A DNA stretch of 64,000 nucleotides from Ostreococcus mediterraneus. Taxonomy: Eukaryota; Chlorophyta; Mamiellophyceae; Mamiellales; Bathycoccaceae. Location: positions 186,001-250,000 of the forward strand of contig WMKK01000015.1 of assembly GCA_012295225.1 (NCBI GenBank), given 5' to 3'. Shown here one piece after another: positions 17,455 to 27,335 of this stretch (position 1 is its first letter; every line of letters starts with the position of its first letter). The position numbers and the translations under genes are program-made. A model generated the notes under the pieces. That model did no database searches, had not been told where the DNA came from, and worked only from the letters and a program-made list of their open reading frames with translations.

Positions 17455-20118
17455 TTATCGCGCTTCGGCGTACGGCGCCGGTTTCAAGAGCGACAACAAC
17501 ACCGGAAGGAAAATCAAGCCATGCGCGAGACCTAAAGTGATGCACAAGAACAATTGCTTGAAGAATGTCATAAAGACGTAGGATGAAGATGAACCGAGGA
17601 TCATGACAGCCATGAAGGTTGACATGGCGCCGTTCCAGACGGCGACGCCCATGTCCTCGAGCGTGCGCACGATGCGCTCATCCGGGGTGCCTCGCTTTTC
17701 TAAATACGCCCGACCAATGTGTGCGGAGTAATCCACGGCGAGACCGAGGGCGATGACAAGCATGATAACCGTCACGGAATCGATAGATAAACCCCAGAAG
17801 TGCATGAAACCGACGATGTTGACGAAAATCATGGAGAGAGCCAAAAACACTGCAAACACCGTCTTCGGATCGACTATGAGGATGGTGATGATCGCCAAGC
17901 ATGCCGCCAAAGTCACAGAAATGTTTCGAATGGCTTCTGCGTCGATGGTTTTGTACTGTTCATAGTCCAACCAACTTCGGCCGTAGGCGAAAATTACACC
18001 GTTTTCGTTACCGCTCACGGCAGCAATGTCAGCGCGCAAGGAATCCATTGCCGTGACAGATGCCTTAGACTTGATGGCCTTGACGTGGTTACCATGTATG
18101 CGCGTGGTTGTGATTGACGTTGGTGACGTTTCGTCATCGAACACGACATCGTTCAGGTATCGTGCACCCGCATTCGCGAGCCATGTGTTGAGCGTGCTCA
18201 CGTAATTCGCCGAAGTGACGCCACCCAACGCGGTGCGGTACGTGTAAAAATCATCAACCCAAGAACGAACAGTATTTTCAACGATATAGTCGTTTGCTTT
18301 GAACGCTGCAGAAGCAGCGCGCAATTTAGCATCATCTGCTGCCAAATCAAGTGTGGCTTTGGAGTACAACTCAACCGAGTCGCCGGATTCAGTAAAGTAG
18401 GTGTCGGAATCAGCAAACCATCCCTTCAAGTACGAACCATCCGGGATAAAATTGTTTACATCCGCGTCGACTTCCATCTTTACGCATCCAATGATGCCCA
18501 TGATGGTGATGACAGTGAAGAAGACCAACACAGAGTACTTTACGACGCGGTGTCGTAATCCGCTCCCGAGTCGGCCCATGCCGCGCTGCAAGACAGACTT
18601 TTCCGATTTCCCAGGCGAGCAGCATCGACAGCACGCCTGCGGCGGGCAGTCCAAACAGAAAAAGCAGTCACCCTTGTTGTTAGCTTTGCGTCGCTCGTCC
18701 AACGTCAAAAACGCGGTGAAAAAGGTGACTTGGTACACGTAATCAAAGAAGATGCCCAACGCAGCGTAAAAGCAAAAGTTTCTCAAAGCCGGCAAAGATG
18801 TGGAAGAGCCGATCAAGAACGCAACAACATCTGTGAGCGATGTTACGGTAATACTCATACCAGATGAACGCAAAGATTGACCCATGCGCTCAACCGGGTC
18901 ACGTGAGACTTCGTTGTCATACGCATTGACAATGACAAACATGTCGTCGACGCCGATACCGAGCAACAAGAACGGCAAAACGTTCATCAACGGTGAGAAG
19001 AATAACCCAAGGTATGCGCATAGACCGTATGCTGACGCAATCGCCATACCAATAGAAACGATGCCCGCAAAAGTGACACAAACACGAGAGCCAACACATC
19101 CCAAGTTCCATTTGCTCAATGTCGCCGCCGCGTAGGCAAGAATCAAGAATAGCGCAATTTGCAACTTGAGCAAATCCGCGTTGATGGCGCCACCGAATTC
19201 ATCACCAAATGAGCGATCAGTGACGTAGGAAGCTTCGAACCCCGTAGGTGGTTCGGCGAAAATTTTAAGCAACTCGGTATCGAACGCGTCACCCTTCTTG
19301 TCAACCATGTCGCCGCTCACCAACTCTTCATTATTGGTGAATAAAAACGTCGCACTCAACGCCACCGCACCCGTGGGCGCAGATGCGCTGTTATATGTTA
19401 AACCCCCGGCGACTTTTTCCAAGTACAACGTAGAACCATCTTGGTTGGTAATCGGGCTCGCGGTCAACGCCGTATCGATTTCGGACTGCGTGTCCCACGC
19501 CGCGGCGGACGCGAACGCCGTTAACACATTACTCTCCCAGCAGTTCGAACCAGTGCGATAGCAATGATCGGTATACGAATACGTCGAGCCTTCCCAAGTG
19601 ATACTCGCCGCGCGAACGGCGGTGATGACGGTGTTCAACGCGTCCAAGCCAGCGGGCGTGAGTATATTCTCCCCAGCCGTCGTACTCTTCAAAACAACTT
19701 GCGCGAATCGCGTCTCCGAGCCATAATACGTATCCACATAGGTCTTATCGCCCTGTGCCTGCGTGTTCGACGGCACCCAGAGCTTCTCGCTTCGATTCTC
19801 ATTCTTGAGCCCGCGCGCGCCCAGTCCCGCCGAGAGCAGCACCGCAAACATCCACGACGCCGCAATCATGCGCCACGGATACCGCGCTGACAGCCGTCCG
19901 AGCGCGTAAAACTTCGCGCCGAGCACGTTGTTCACCCCGTTCGCCAAGCGCGACGCACGCGAGCGCGAGGACGCGTCGTCATCGGACGCCGCCGCATGGT
20001 GCTGCGCTTTTTGGTCAACTTTTTCTGAAGCCAACGTGGCGACGACGACCGACGGCGCGGGCGCCGCGCGCGTCGCCGTCTGCGGACGAGGGAACGATGT
20101 TTTCGTGAAGTCGTCCAT
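17455..20118 (-). CDS. Patched/NPC1-like RND transporter with a sterol-sensing domain
   Basis: 887 residues, single exon. After a Ser/Ala-rich cytosolic start, the first membrane helix (near residue 80) leads into a large lumenal loop. A five-helix sterol-sensing-like block follows, with the RND signature LPFLLLGIGVDDMFVIV. A Cys-rich cytosolic loop (CFFCLDCPPQACCRCC) precedes a second loop and second helix bundle with the matching motif ALGLAVDYSAHIGRAYL. Two halves, each with a GxxxDD/GxxxDY centre, are the Patched/NPC1 layout. It probably moves a lipid or sterol using an ion gradient. The internal Cys cluster may be palmitoylated; that is inference. Confidence 0.88.
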   Translation of the reverse strand: MDDFTKTSFPRPQTATRAAPAPSVVVATLASEKVDQKAQHHAAASDDDASSRSRASRLANGVNNVLGAKFYALGRLSARYPWRMIAASWMFAVLLSAGLGARGLKNENRSEKLWVPSNTQAQGDKTYVDTYYGSETRFAQVVLKSTTAGENILTPAGLDALNTVITAVRAASITWEGSTYSYTDHCYRTGSNCWESNVLTAFASAAAWDTQSEIDTALTASPITNQDGSTLYLEKVAGGLTYNSASAPTGAVALSATFLFTNNEELVSGDMVDKKGDAFDTELLKIFAEPPTGFEASYVTDRSFGDEFGGAINADLLKLQIALFLILAYAAATLSKWNLGCVGSRVCVTFAGIVSIGMAIASAYGLCAYLGLFFSPLMNVLPFLLLGIGVDDMFVIVNAYDNEVSRDPVERMGQSLRSSGMSITVTSLTDVVAFLIGSSTSLPALRNFCFYAALGIFFDYVYQVTFFTAFLTLDERRKANNKGDCFFCLDCPPQACCRCCSPGKSEKSVLQRGMGRLGSGLRHRVVKYSVLVFFTVITIMGIIGCVKMEVDADVNNFIPDGSYLKGWFADSDTYFTESGDSVELYSKATLDLAADDAKLRAASAAFKANDYIVENTVRSWVDDFYTYRTALGGVTSANYVSTLNTWLANAGARYLNDVVFDDETSPTSITTTRIHGNHVKAIKSKASVTAMDSLRADIAAVSGNENGVIFAYGRSWLDYEQYKTIDAEAIRNISVTLAACLAIITILIVDPKTVFAVFLALSMIFVNIVGFMHFWGLSIDSVTVIMLVIALGLAVDYSAHIGRAYLEKRGTPDERIVRTLEDMGVAVWNGAMSTFMAVMILGSSSSYVFMTFFKQLFLCITLGLAHGLIFLPVLLSLLKPAPYAEAR

Positions 20119-20180
20119 CGCGCAGAGATGGGGCGTCGACGACTGACGGCTCGCGGCGCAGGTGTGGATAAAGTCGAAAA

Positions 20181-20216
20181 GTCACGTGACGTCATCAACT
20201 TTTTTTTATATAAATA
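20181..20216. promoter_or_regulatory. G-box/CRE palindrome next to a TATA element
   Basis: GTCACGTGAC (20181-20190) is a perfect palindrome holding a CACGTG G-box and overlaps TGACGTCA (20187-20194). TATATAAATA follows at 20207-20216. It lies 60-100 bases upstream of the Patched-like start (minus), but the order G-box then TATA fits a plus-strand start near 20240 better. Confidence 0.5.
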
Positions 20217-20406
20217 GGTCTCCGAGCGTCAAAGGGACGGGACATGTACGTGCGCCTGCGCCGCGCGGCGTCAGTGAGCACTGGTGCGTGCGAATAATAA
20301 TAATGATACTAATGCATGCAGCGTGGGTGTTACATGGGTGGTGATGTACACGTCGTGTGTGAAACGCGGCGATTTGAAGGGCGGCGGTCGAACGCGACGC
20401 TGACGG

Positions 20407-21711
20407 TTACGCGACGGACGACGGAAGCGTCTTTGTGGCCAATGCCAGGGTGTGACGACCGCCAGCGGAGATTTCACTGACGCGCCATTGTGCGCCGCCG
20501 GGAAGTGGGGGAAAGATGACGCGTCCTGGGAAGCCGCACGCGGGCGATGGGTCGCGAACGACGCGCCCGAGTCGCCCGAGCGTGTTTCGTCCCCATGTCA
20601 AAACGTGTCCCTCAGACGTGAGCGCCACAGAATGCGAGCCTCCGAGGGAGACGGCGTCGACGAAAGTTTCTTCAACGTCGCCTAAATTTACGATTTGAGG
20701 CGTGACTTTGTCCTTGCAATCGTCGCCGAGTCCAAGTCGGCCGTATTCGCCCCGTCCCCACGTGTACAACAGACCGCCCGCGGTTACACAAGCGGAATGC
20801 CAACCGCCCGCGGCGATGCTCTTCGGCGCGAAACCAATCCCAAACGTATCAATCACGCACGGTTCCGCGCTCGCTCCGGTTGCCCCGAGACCTAACTGTC
20901 CATACATACCGTTTCCGTAACTTAGTACCTCGCCTCGCGTGCGCAACAGCAAATGAAAGCTCCCCGCCGCAATCTCCAGCACGTGCTTATCGCACTTTAA
21001 CTGTTTCGGCTCCGCGTGCGGTTCGTCGTCTTCGGTGGTTTGTCCCCACTCATACACGCGTCCATCTATGGACAACGCAAACGATGAAACGCCGCCGCAT
21101 GTCACCATGCGCATCGCCATAGGCAACGCCACGCGACGTCCCGGCGACACCATCGACCGCACCTCGGCCCAATCCCGATTCGGCACGTCACCATCGTACG
21201 CATCATCATTCGTACGCGAGACCCCAATCTGATTATGCTCATTCCCTCCCCACGCCCAGACGTCACCGTTAAAATCAACGCACACCGCGTGCCAACCGCC
21301 CAACGCCGCGTGACGCACGCACACTTTCCCTCCGTCGTCAATCTCCATCCGCACGCGGTCGGGCATCTTCACGTACAACTCATCGCGATCGCGCCAATCG
21401 TACCCAAGCGTGCGATGGGAATTCCAACCCCACGCGTAGAGCGCACCGTCCCGAGTCGTCGCGAGCGAATTTCTCGAACCAGAGACCACGCCGACGACAT
21501 CCACGCCATCGAGCGTTTCTATCGCACGCGGGGCGTCTATGGCGTAATCGGGCGACGCGGTATCGACGAGCACTGGCGCGCACGCCACGCCGAGCTGGCC
21601 GTCTTCACCGCACCCCCAGGCGAAGACGGTGGACGTCGCCGCGCGCGCGGTGCCAGTGAATGATGCCGGCGATGATGACCGCGCTGGCGGCGTTTCCCCC
21701 GCCTCCGTCAT
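20407..21711 (-). CDS. RCC1-repeat (beta-propeller) protein
   Basis: 434 residues from the ATG at 21711. About seven RCC1 blades are visible, each with the G-x-N/G-x-x-G-Q/R-L-G signature: VFAWGCGEDGQLGV, LYAWGWNSHRTLGY, VWAWGGNEHNQIGV, VYEWGQT, VLSYGNGMYGQLGLG, LYTWGRGEYGRLGLG and VLTWGRNTLGRLG. There is no extra domain, so it could be a Ran-exchange-factor-like or a UVR8-like propeller; the sequence does not decide. A longer frame to 21858 overlaps the opposite gene's leader and is rejected. It is divergent with the PsbP-domain gene, with 242 bases between the starts. Confidence 0.85.
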   Translation of the reverse strand: MTEAGETPPARSSSPASFTGTARAATSTVFAWGCGEDGQLGVACAPVLVDTASPDYAIDAPRAIETLDGVDVVGVVSGSRNSLATTRDGALYAWGWNSHRTLGYDWRDRDELYVKMPDRVRMEIDDGGKVCVRHAALGGWHAVCVDFNGDVWAWGGNEHNQIGVSRTNDDAYDGDVPNRDWAEVRSMVSPGRRVALPMAMRMVTCGGVSSFALSIDGRVYEWGQTTEDDEPHAEPKQLKCDKHVLEIAAGSFHLLLRTRGEVLSYGNGMYGQLGLGATGASAEPCVIDTFGIGFAPKSIAAGGWHSACVTAGGLLYTWGRGEYGRLGLGDDCKDKVTPQIVNLGDVEETFVDAVSLGGSHSVALTSEGHVLTWGRNTLGRLGRVVRDPSPACGFPGRVIFPPLPGGAQWRVSEISAGGRHTLALATKTLPSSVA

Positions 21712-21953
21712 CGTCTGCGCCCTACGACGCGCGCGATACGAACGCGCTGAATGCGATTCGCGCGATGACGACGCGCAGTGCACGCGATGACGGCGACGAC
21801 GATGCGCCGAGCTGTGAGGTGGCGAAGACGGCCACGTCCATCGTCCGCACAACTCCACTCGCGAGTCGCGGCGTTCGCCTCCGACCGCCGTCGTCCGTCG
21901 CTCAGCGCACAGCGCGCGTTCCGTCGTCGCCGCCGCCGCCGCTGCCGCGCACC

Positions 21954-22727
21954 ATGTCGCTTCGATGCGCGCCGCGCGCGACGATCGTCGTGCCGAGTGC
22001 CATGTCTCAGCAGCGCTCGAGCGGTAAAACCACCGCGCAAGCGCTACTCAAGCGCCGCGACGCGCTCTTTGGCGCCGCGATCGCGCCCATGGTGCTCTCT
22101 CACGTGTTCGCACCGCGTCAAGCGGCGGCGTTCGATCGCCCACCGCAAGGTTTTACGAGATACTTTGACGCCATCGATGGGTACGCGTTCGCGCGCCCGA
22201 GCGATTGGATCGAAGTTAAGGGCAGTGGTAACGACGTGTTCTTTCGTGACCCGGGTGAGGTTGAAACGAATGCTTTCGTGAGTGTTTCTTCGCCGTCGTC
22301 GAGCACGTATGCGAGCGTGAGGGATTTAGGGACACCTGAAGCGGCGGCGAAGCGCATCTTATCGCAATATTTGGAGGAGTACATGTCGACGCGGTTGGGC
22401 GTGCGACGCGAAAGTGAGATATTAAGCGCCACTGAGCGCGTGAATGAGAGCGATGGGTCGATATTTTACGACATCAAGTTGCGAATTTCATCGTATAGCG
22501 CGAAGAATCAATATGGGTTGACGGAGGCGGATCGTCCGCAGTATTTGGAGTGGGATCGAACGTTGGTGAGCGCGCTCGGGACAGAGAATGGCAAGTTGTA
22601 TGAATTACGTTTACAGTCGCCGACGTCGTCGTTCGAACGACATGAACGTGATTTTGGGGTGATGATGGATTCGTTCAAGCAGTTTGAAGTGGACACGCCA
22701 TCTGTGCGCTCTGGGTTTGGGCTCTAG
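21954..22727 (+). CDS. PsbP-domain thylakoid lumen protein (PPD type)
   Basis: 257 residues starting at the ATG in CACCATG. The targeting region has two parts: a basic, Ser/Ala-rich transit peptide, then a twin-arginine lumen signal RRDALFGAAIAP with a hydrophobic core and a cleavage region AAAF. The mature protein has the PsbP fold signs: GFTRYFDAIDGYAFARPSDWIEVKGSG, FFRDPGE, FVSVSSPSS and a C-terminal DSFKQFE. It should be exported by the Tat pathway to the thylakoid lumen as a photosystem II-related or assembly factor. It is 50 bases from the stop of the convergent IspE gene. Confidence 0.88.
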   Translation: MSLRCAPRATIVVPSAMSQQRSSGKTTAQALLKRRDALFGAAIAPMVLSHVFAPRQAAAFDRPPQGFTRYFDAIDGYAFARPSDWIEVKGSGNDVFFRDPGEVETNAFVSVSSPSSSTYASVRDLGTPEAAAKRILSQYLEEYMSTRLGVRRESEILSATERVNESDGSIFYDIKLRISSYSAKNQYGLTEADRPQYLEWDRTLVSALGTENGKLYELRLQSPTSSFERHERDFGVMMDSFKQFEVDTPSVRSGFGL

Positions 22728-22777
22728 CTAATGATTTCTTTGTTATTGCATAATTAATATTTCGCGCAAAAGCTGCG

Positions 22778-23809
22778 TTACGCGCGGTCGAGCGTCGGGG
22801 CGTACCATTCGCCCGCTTTGCGCGTGATGAGTCGCGTCGGCGCCTTGAACAACGTATCATCTTGTTGAACAAACTCAGGGATATCGTCATCACCCATGAC
22901 AACAATCGTAGACCCGCTCCCGGACATGAACACGACGGAATCCTTCGCCGTGTTCGCTTGCAAGCGCGCCTTCAAATCAGCGAGTTCGGGTAAAACCGTA
23001 AATGCCGGCTTTTCCAAATCGTTGATACAAATCGCCTCCGAACACCCTTCAGACGAAATCTTACGCAACAATTCCAACGGATCCGCCGTCGAGCGGCCGT
23101 TCAAATCGAGCGCCTTGAAAATCGCCGGCGTCGAGCAACCCATCGGCGGCTTGACGAGAAGCATCTTTGTCCCCAAATCCAACGGCGGCTCCACATCCTC
23201 TACAATCTCCCCACGCCCAGTGCAATACGCCGCACCGTTGGAAAAGAACACCGAAATATCACTCCCAATCTCCCCACTCCATTCTAACAACTCCGCCTCC
23301 GTCGCGGGTGAGCCACACAACTTATTCGCCGCGAATAACGTCGTCGCCGCGTTGCCGCTCCCGCCACCCAACCCGGCGCCGTGCGGCACCTTCTTATCAA
23401 GCTCAATCCAAAAATACTGCGAAATCCCAGTCTTCGCTCGAAATAAATCTAACGCCTTGATGACCAAATTACTCCCATCGGTAGGGATCGTCGGGTCGCT
23501 GCATACCAGCGTGTCCCGCGTCTCGCTCGAGCTCTTCGCAAACGTCATGGAGTCGCCCAAGTCGATCACGTGGAACAGCGACGCGAGGTCGTGAAAGCCA
23601 TCGGCGCGCCTGGCGGTGATGCGCAAGAACAAGTTGATTTTACTCGGCGAGAAGAACGCGGTGCTAGGCACGCCTTCGGGGCTCGTACGGCTTTGCGCTC
23701 GAGTGGTTGTCGATCGCTGTTTCGCGGCGCAACGACGACGAGATGAGGACTGTGGCGCCGTCGCGAGGGCGCGAACGGTAAATGAAGCGGACGATGACAA
23801 CGTGAACAT
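22778..23809 (-). CDS. ispE: IspE, 4-diphosphocytidyl-2-C-methyl-D-erythritol kinase (plastid)
   Basis: 343 residues. IspE phosphorylates CDP-ME in the plastid MEP pathway for isoprenoids. The first 50 residues are a Ser/Arg/Ala transit peptide. The enzyme then begins FFSPSKINLFLRITARRADGFH, the IspE substrate motif. The GHMP ATP loop PHGAGLGGGSGNA is at 142-154, and the third motif with MSGSGSTIVV lies near 295-304. Length and motif order are normal. It is followed on the same strand, 149 bases upstream, by the DUF4336 gene. Confidence 0.95.
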   Translation of the reverse strand: MFTLSSSASFTVRALATAPQSSSRRRCAAKQRSTTTRAQSRTSPEGVPSTAFFSPSKINLFLRITARRADGFHDLASLFHVIDLGDSMTFAKSSSETRDTLVCSDPTIPTDGSNLVIKALDLFRAKTGISQYFWIELDKKVPHGAGLGGGSGNAATTLFAANKLCGSPATEAELLEWSGEIGSDISVFFSNGAAYCTGRGEIVEDVEPPLDLGTKMLLVKPPMGCSTPAIFKALDLNGRSTADPLELLRKISSEGCSEAICINDLEKPAFTVLPELADLKARLQANTAKDSVVFMSGSGSTIVVMGDDDIPEFVQQDDTLFKAPTRLITRKAGEWYAPTLDRA

Positions 23810-23958
23810 GTTGTGCGCGATTCGTGACGCGTGACGTGCGCGGAGTCACGCGTGACGTGGGCGGAAGTGGCGAGCTTGCGGACGTTATCCACAACAAAAA
23901 GTAACGCAAAACGAGCGTCGTTGGATTAAAAGAATAAGCTGACGCGTGCGTGCGATGG

Positions 23959-25482
23959 TTATTCGCTGCCGCTGGAGACGACGACGTCGGCGGGGATGTC
24001 AATCACGGGCGGTGCGGGTTTGGTGACGAGTTCGGGCGAGAGTGGCTTGGGGACTTCGAGGGATTTCAAATCCACGCTCAACGCGTCGACATCGAGCAAC
24101 GGTTGAGCGTTTCGACCAAATTGCTCGTACGGCGTCGCCATGAGGGCGAAATCGATCGCCGCGGTAAATTGTTCCGGTGTTGCCGCGAATGGACCATCCA
24201 AGTGAGACGGAATGATGGATTCAAAGTCCCAAGACGTGACGATGTTGGACCAACGCTTGACTTCGTCGCGGCGTCGAGGAAACGCGAGGACGGCTAAAAT
24301 CGGCGGCACGAACATCGGTCGCGCCACGAGCGCATCAAAATCTTCTCTCCAGCTCGGGTCCCACACGAAGCCATCCAATAAATCTTTTCCTAAATTGCCG
24401 CTAAACTTGAACTCCACCGCGGCCGGGTTGAAGAGCAAACCAAACAAGACGGTTTTTCCCCATCCATCGCTGCGCGCCTGAGATGTATTTGCCGGCACCT
24501 TGTCCGGCTCATCCATCGCACGCACAAGCAACGGCTGCGGATTGATCTGGCATACCGGTGGTGCTTGTTGGCTGACTTTCTCCATCACATCCGTCAACAC
24601 TACCGTCTTCGTGCGCTTCAAATAAAATGCCGTATCCACAAACCACGGATCTTTAAAATTGCGCAACGACGACCCACCAACTTGCAGCACCGCGTGCTCA
24701 ATCTCATTCGCCCATGGCACATTGGGCTCGCCATTCAACGACGTCTCGGGTAATGTCTTCGGCGAGCCTTCTGGGTAGAACGGCACGTACGACTCTAACG
24801 GAACATCCACCGGAAACGTCCAATTTTTTGGCGGCAACCACACGTCGGCGTTTGGAAACGCCTTGCTAAACGGCCCACTGTAAATCTTGTGCTCAATCGC
24901 CGCACTCCCGACGACGATGTGTTTCACCTTACCATACTTTGCCTCTAACGCCCGCATCTCTTTCACAAGCTCTGGCGTGGGCGCCACGGGATTATGTACC
25001 CATAATCCGCCGCCTTCGAGCCGAGCCACCGTCATCCGCACGTTGACCAATACGTCCAATAACCCTTGAAGTTGATCAAACGTCCACACCTCCCCCGGCA
25101 CAGCCTCCGCCACGGCGGTCGTTTTACTCCCATACGGTGCCAGAGGTAGTGCCCACCAGTACGGATACCAGCGCTCGGGCGCGGCGGCTTTAGACGTCGC
25201 GGCAAAGTACGACGCCTGCGTGGCTTCCACCGCCGACGATGCGAACGCCGCCGGTGCTCGCACAAACGTCGACGCCGCGGCACCAATCGCGGTGAGCGCT
25301 TGGCGGCGATTGAAACCCACGGACGATGGCGCGTTCGCCGCGTCCTGCGCGTCCTGCGCGCGCGATGACGACGATGAAGACGATGACGAAGTTGCCATCG
25401 TCATCATCTTGTGTGCTTTATGCGACCGGCGCGTCGGCGCGCGCACCGACGCGGGCGCGCACGCGAACGAAGACGCAAACAT
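23959..25482 (-). CDS. DUF4336 plastid protein with a twin-arginine signal
   Basis: 507 residues from the ATG at 25482. A plastid transit peptide rich in Ser/Ala is followed by a twin-arginine segment (RRQALTAIGAAASTFV), suggesting the thylakoid lumen. The mature part shows WYPYWWALPLAPYGSKTTAV, RMTVARLEGGGLWVHNPVAPT and VGSAAIEHKIY, matching the plant and cyanobacterial DUF4336 family, which has a metallo-beta-lactamase-like look without the full metal motif. Function is unknown. It is divergent from the arabinokinase-like gene, with 113 bases between the starts. Confidence 0.75.
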   Translation of the reverse strand: MFASSFACAPASVRAPTRRSHKAHKMMTMATSSSSSSSSSRAQDAQDAANAPSSVGFNRRQALTAIGAAASTFVRAPAAFASSAVEATQASYFAATSKAAAPERWYPYWWALPLAPYGSKTTAVAEAVPGEVWTFDQLQGLLDVLVNVRMTVARLEGGGLWVHNPVAPTPELVKEMRALEAKYGKVKHIVVGSAAIEHKIYSGPFSKAFPNADVWLPPKNWTFPVDVPLESYVPFYPEGSPKTLPETSLNGEPNVPWANEIEHAVLQVGGSSLRNFKDPWFVDTAFYLKRTKTVVLTDVMEKVSQQAPPVCQINPQPLLVRAMDEPDKVPANTSQARSDGWGKTVLFGLLFNPAAVEFKFSGNLGKDLLDGFVWDPSWREDFDALVARPMFVPPILAVLAFPRRRDEVKRWSNIVTSWDFESIIPSHLDGPFAATPEQFTAAIDFALMATPYEQFGRNAQPLLDVDALSVDLKSLEVPKPLSPELVTKPAPPVIDIPADVVVSSGSE

Positions 25483-25558
25483 CACGACGACCGTGACGCT
25501 TTGAGGATGACGACGACGACGCTCGCGCGGTGACGACGACGACGACGACGAGGCGCGA

Positions 25559-25564
25559 TATAAA
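25559..25564 (+). promoter_or_regulatory. TATA box of the galactokinase-like gene
   Basis: TATAAA at 25559-25564 lies 37 bases before the ATG at 25596 and would place transcription start a few bases before that codon. The coding frame is open further upstream but has no ATG there, which supports 25596 as the start. Confidence 0.5.
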
Positions 25565-25595
25565 GCGATACAAGATAAAGCGCACCGTCACAATC

Positions 25596-27335
25596 ATGGC
25601 GCGGTCGTCATCCAAGTACTCGAGCACGGCCAAGACGCGACACGTGAGATACGTCAACGATACATTCGTCAAGTACGCGCGCGAGTTTGCGCGCGAGGCG
25701 ACGTTGGGAGGCGCGGTACGGGTTGATGATGTGATTGCCGCGGTGGAGCTCGAGCTCGGGGATGTCAACGCCGTGAGCGATGGAACGTTTATCGACGCTC
25801 GATGGGGCATCGAGAACGCGCGAGCGAATGCACGGGAATGTTTGTGCGGGTACGGGCGCGCGCGGGCGAGGATTGATGTCATGGGAGGCGTTGCGGATTA
25901 CAGCGGCGCGACGGTTGCGCAACTGTCGGCGGCGAACTCGACGCGGGTTATGATCACCGTACGCGATGACAGAGACGAGGAGCAGAGCAGTAGATTACAT
26001 TCGTCGTCATTTCGCGTCGTGTCAACGAGCGAGAGCGGCGTCGATGTTTTTGAAGGCGCGTTTGAAAAGGTGTTTCACGTGAAGACGTTTGAGGCGGCAA
26101 AGACGCGAGCGGCGTTTGAGCAGGGCGCATCGCACGATAGATGGGCCGCCTACGTCGCGGGTACGATTAGTGAATTATTTCGTGCGATTGTGAGCGATGA
26201 CGACGCAGCGATGGTAGCGCTCGGTCGTTGGATACGGGAATTGGGAGCGCGCGGTAGAGCGCTTGACGTCTTTGTGTCGAGCGACGTGCCGAGAGGGAAA
26301 GGCGTGGCGAGTTCTGCTGCGCTTGAAGTCGCGACAGCGCGCGCGATGGTTGATTTAATGCTTCGAAATAGCATCGTTGCTCGAGATAACGCACGGTTCA
26401 TCGCGCATTGTGCAATGTTGCCTTTGTATTGTCATTCGGCAGAAAACAACGTCGTCGGTGCTCCGTGTGGATTTATGGACCAGTACGCATGTTTTTGGGG
26501 GCAGCCAGGGCGCTTTCTCGCTTTGAACTGCGATTTGGCGAAAACAAGCGCTTTAGATAGAGCAGTAGAGCCATTTAGACACGTCACATTGCCTCATGGG
26601 TTGCGAATTTACGCAATTGATTCGGGCGTGCGACATTCCAATAGCGGTGGTTCGGATTACGCGCATGTGCGATGCGGCACGTTCATGGGAAGAAAAATGT
26701 TATTCAACGAAATCGAAGCTCGATTAGGTGAAGATTTGGCGTGCGAACTCAGCTTATGTGGCACCATAGACGTGGATGGATGGGATAATGGGTCGCCCGG
26801 CTCGCCCGAGAGTTGGTCGCGGCATATTGACGAAGAAATGACTGGTGAACTCTTTTTGGCGCGCTTTATTCGACACGACGACGAGCCATACACCGAGGTT
26901 CGGCGCAGTCCGGATGTCAAATACGCCTTGCGTTCGACCGTGCATCACGCGCTGCATGAAAACGCGCGCGTGAAGGCATTTTTGAATATTATCGACTCTT
27001 GGCTCGTTGATGAGAACGGCGACGCGCTTCATCGTGCACGCGCCCTCGGCGACTTGATGTTCGCGTCGCACGAAAGTTACAACTCCATCAAACTCGGTTC
27101 GACCGAAACCGACGCCATCGTCGCCATCGTCCACGACGTTGATCCACAACGAAACCATTTGTTTGGTGCAAAAATTACTGGAGGCGGATGCGGCGGCGCC
27201 GTCTGCGTGCTCGCTTCGGACACGCCAGAAGCACAAGCCGCCATGGAACGCGTGCGCGAACTATTTGCCACCAAAACAGGCATCACTGACAAGCCACGTG
27301 TATTACACGCCGCGAAGGCGACCTTAGCACGATAG
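25596..27335 (+). CDS. GHMP sugar kinase, L-arabinokinase/galactokinase type
   Basis: 579 residues. The galactokinase-family features are visible: an RIDVMGGVADYSGATV substrate motif near 90-105, the ATP loop VPRGKGVASSAALEVA beginning at residue 231, a CGFMDQYA motif and the C-terminal GGGCGGAVCVL. The MGG-DYSG form of the first motif and the extra N-terminal segment are nearer to the C-terminal half of plant L-arabinokinase (ARA1) than to classical galactokinase (which has GEH-D). It would phosphorylate a sugar at C1 in salvage. The N-terminal ARA1 glycosyltransferase-like domain is missing. The stop codon is part of the tandem repeat that follows. Confidence 0.8.
   Translation: MARSSSKYSSTAKTRHVRYVNDTFVKYAREFAREATLGGAVRVDDVIAAVELELGDVNAVSDGTFIDARWGIENARANARECLCGYGRARARIDVMGGVADYSGATVAQLSAANSTRVMITVRDDRDEEQSSRLHSSSFRVVSTSESGVDVFEGAFEKVFHVKTFEAAKTRAAFEQGASHDRWAAYVAGTISELFRAIVSDDDAAMVALGRWIRELGARGRALDVFVSSDVPRGKGVASSAALEVATARAMVDLMLRNSIVARDNARFIAHCAMLPLYCHSAENNVVGAPCGFMDQYACFWGQPGRFLALNCDLAKTSALDRAVEPFRHVTLPHGLRIYAIDSGVRHSNSGGSDYAHVRCGTFMGRKMLFNEIEARLGEDLACELSLCGTIDVDGWDNGSPGSPESWSRHIDEEMTGELFLARFIRHDDEPYTEVRRSPDVKYALRSTVHHALHENARVKAFLNIIDSWLVDENGDALHRARALGDLMFASHESYNSIKLGSTETDAIVAIVHDVDPQRNHLFGAKITGGGCGGAVCVLASDTPEAQAAMERVRELFATKTGITDKPRVLHAAKATLAR

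Noticed and set aside
21712-21858. Longer N terminus of the RCC1 protein
   Set aside because: It overlaps the divergent PsbP gene's leader and has no conserved content; ATG at 21711 begins the better model.
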